Assembly: GCA_020854925.1 (NCBI GenBank)
Contig: JAHKLV010000132.1
Coordinates: 1 to 5,615 of the forward strand
Direction of reading: 5' to 3'
Source: Candidatus Methanofastidiosia archaeon
Lineage (GTDB): Archaea > Methanobacteriota_B > Thermococci > Methanofastidiosales > NM3
Length of the DNA: 5,615 nt
In this document: in pieces, positions 4,791 through 5,615 of the stretch
How the letters are laid out: every line of letters starts with the position of its first letter
How positions within the stretch are numbered: the first letter of the stretch is position 1
The notes under the pieces: generated by a model
The model's database searches: none
Told to the model about the DNA's origin: nothing
What the model saw: only the letters and a program-made list of their open reading frames with translations
Made by a program: the position numbers and the translations under genes

Positions 4791-5615
4791 GTGAGTCCTG
4801 TTATCACCATCAATCCCATGACCCGCATCGAGGGGCACGCCGCGGTCTCCCTTGTCACCGACGAGGACGGCATCATCCGCGAGGCGTCCTGTGCCTCGAT
4901 GACGCTCGTACGCGGATTCGAGTACCTGCTCCGGGGCCGTGGGCCCGACTTTGCCATCAAGGTGGTGCAGCGCATCTGCGGCATCTGCCCCATCCCCCAC
5001 GGCCTTGCCTGCGCGGAAGCGGTGGAACACGCCGTCGGTGTCGACATTCCCGCCGAAGCGCACCGCCTCAGGGAGCTCCTCCTTCTCGGCGACCGGCTGC
5101 ACAGCCATGCCCTCCACCAGTACCTGCTCGTAGGGGACCTTCCCCTCTCAGACGAGGAGCGGGCGGCGTACCGCACGCGCCTCCAGGACATCCGCTCGGC
5201 AGCCCAGTCCATCGCCGACATCGTGGGGGGCGAAGCCATACACCCCTCTAACATCGTGCCCGGCGGCATGCACACGCACATCTCTACCCGGGCGGCCGCT
5301 CACCTATACCGCGCCATGCGGGCGTGCGAACCCCTTGTCCAGGCGCACCGCGACGACTTCGTGGCGGCACTCGAAGCGTGGCATGAAGCCTGTACCCACC
5401 CCCTCCTCCCCTTTGAGGGTCCCATGCTTGCCACCGACATGCACTACGGCAAACGTGACGCGCTTGACTTTTCCGCCATATCGGAGCGCACCCCGTCCCG
5501 CGTGTATCCCCCTGGCCATCCGAGCAGGGAGACGAGCACCACCGTACCCTACTACTACGGCGAACCCGTGGAAACGGGGCCGCGCGCGCGGCTTGCCATG
5601 TTCAAGGGGTACCGC
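4791..5615 (+). CDS. frhA: Coenzyme F420-reducing [NiFe] hydrogenase, alpha (large) subunit, 3' end cut by window edge
   Basis: This is the catalytic subunit that splits H2 at a Ni-Fe centre; with FrhG and FrhB it passes electrons to F420, which supplies two reduction steps of methanogenesis. 275 codons are visible without a stop. NPMTRIEGH (8-16) is the N-terminal large-subunit signature. VRGFE (40-44) precedes the L1 motif RICGIC (61-66), whose Cys63 and Cys66 bind the metal centre. The following PIPHGLA and HSHALHQYLL (104-113), GGEAIHP (146-152) and GPRAR (263-267) match FrhA better than MvhA or bacterial group 1 enzymes. The second CxxC pair and the C-terminal maturation site lie beyond the window. 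The sequence looks divergent from FrhA of Methanothermobacter as I recall it, so a second Frh copy or a related group 3 enzyme is possible. frhD, frhG and frhB would be expected downstream. Confidence 0.88.
   Translation, partial: MSPVITINPMTRIEGHAAVSLVTDEDGIIREASCASMTLVRGFEYLLRGRGPDFAIKVVQRICGICPIPHGLACAEAVEHAVGVDIPAEAHRLRELLLLGDRLHSHALHQYLLVGDLPLSDEERAAYRTRLQDIRSAAQSIADIVGGEAIHPSNIVPGGMHTHISTRAAAHLYRAMRACEPLVQAHRDDFVAALEAWHEACTHPLLPFEGPMLATDMHYGKRDALDFSAISERTPSRVYPPGHPSRETSTTVPYYYGEPVETGPRARLAMFKGYR

Noticed and set aside
4659..5117. N-terminal extension of the ABC ATPase frame to 5117, giving 434 aa
   Set aside because: The extra part is antisense to frhA, contains no ABC motif and would place the promoter inside the gene. 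Homology starts at MIEATGL near 4655.

Overview
The window most likely comes from a high-GC methanogenic archaeon, probably of Methanomicrobiales type. Three observations support this. The gene starting at 4791 is the large (alpha) subunit of a coenzyme F420-reducing [NiFe] hydrogenase, typical of hydrogenotrophic methanogens. The two short AT-rich intergenic gaps carry archaeal TATA-like boxes with purine-rich flanks. The genes use Shine-Dalgarno motifs complementary to CCUCC and frequent GTG starts. The order-level placement is inference; no rRNA or tRNA gene is present to confirm it.

Layout: five genes run on the minus strand and one on the plus strand, with almost no non-coding space. Reading the minus strand from right to left, 4658-1733 is a three-gene ABC exporter operon: an ATPase, then two ABC-2-type permeases. 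The ATPase and first permease are 2 nt apart, and the two permeases overlap by 4 nt. After a 96-nt gap with its own promoter comes a riboflavin operon: riboflavin synthase (1636-1019), then bifunctional RibBA (1009 to beyond the left edge). On the plus strand, frhA starts at 4791 and runs off the right edge. It is divergent from the ABC operon across a 132-nt region with TATA-like elements for both directions.

How the genes fit together: RibBA catalyses two early steps of riboflavin synthesis, making a pyrimidine from GTP and the four-carbon unit from ribulose 5-phosphate. Riboflavin synthase does the last step and releases 5-amino-6-ribitylaminouracil, which is also the precursor of the deazaflavin of F420. 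Frh uses F420 as substrate, and its FrhB subunit (not in the window) uses FAD, so the rib operon and the hydrogenase are metabolically linked. Both rib proteins are of the bacterial type (RibBA fusion and duplicated-barrel riboflavin synthase), not the archaeal ArfA and archaeal RibC type usual in studied methanogens. This suggests acquisition from bacteria and is the most notable point of the window. The exporter's substrate cannot be told from sequence.

I found no clear novel system, RNA gene, mobile element or CRISPR array. High GC at third codon positions creates long antisense shadow ORFs, which were dismissed.
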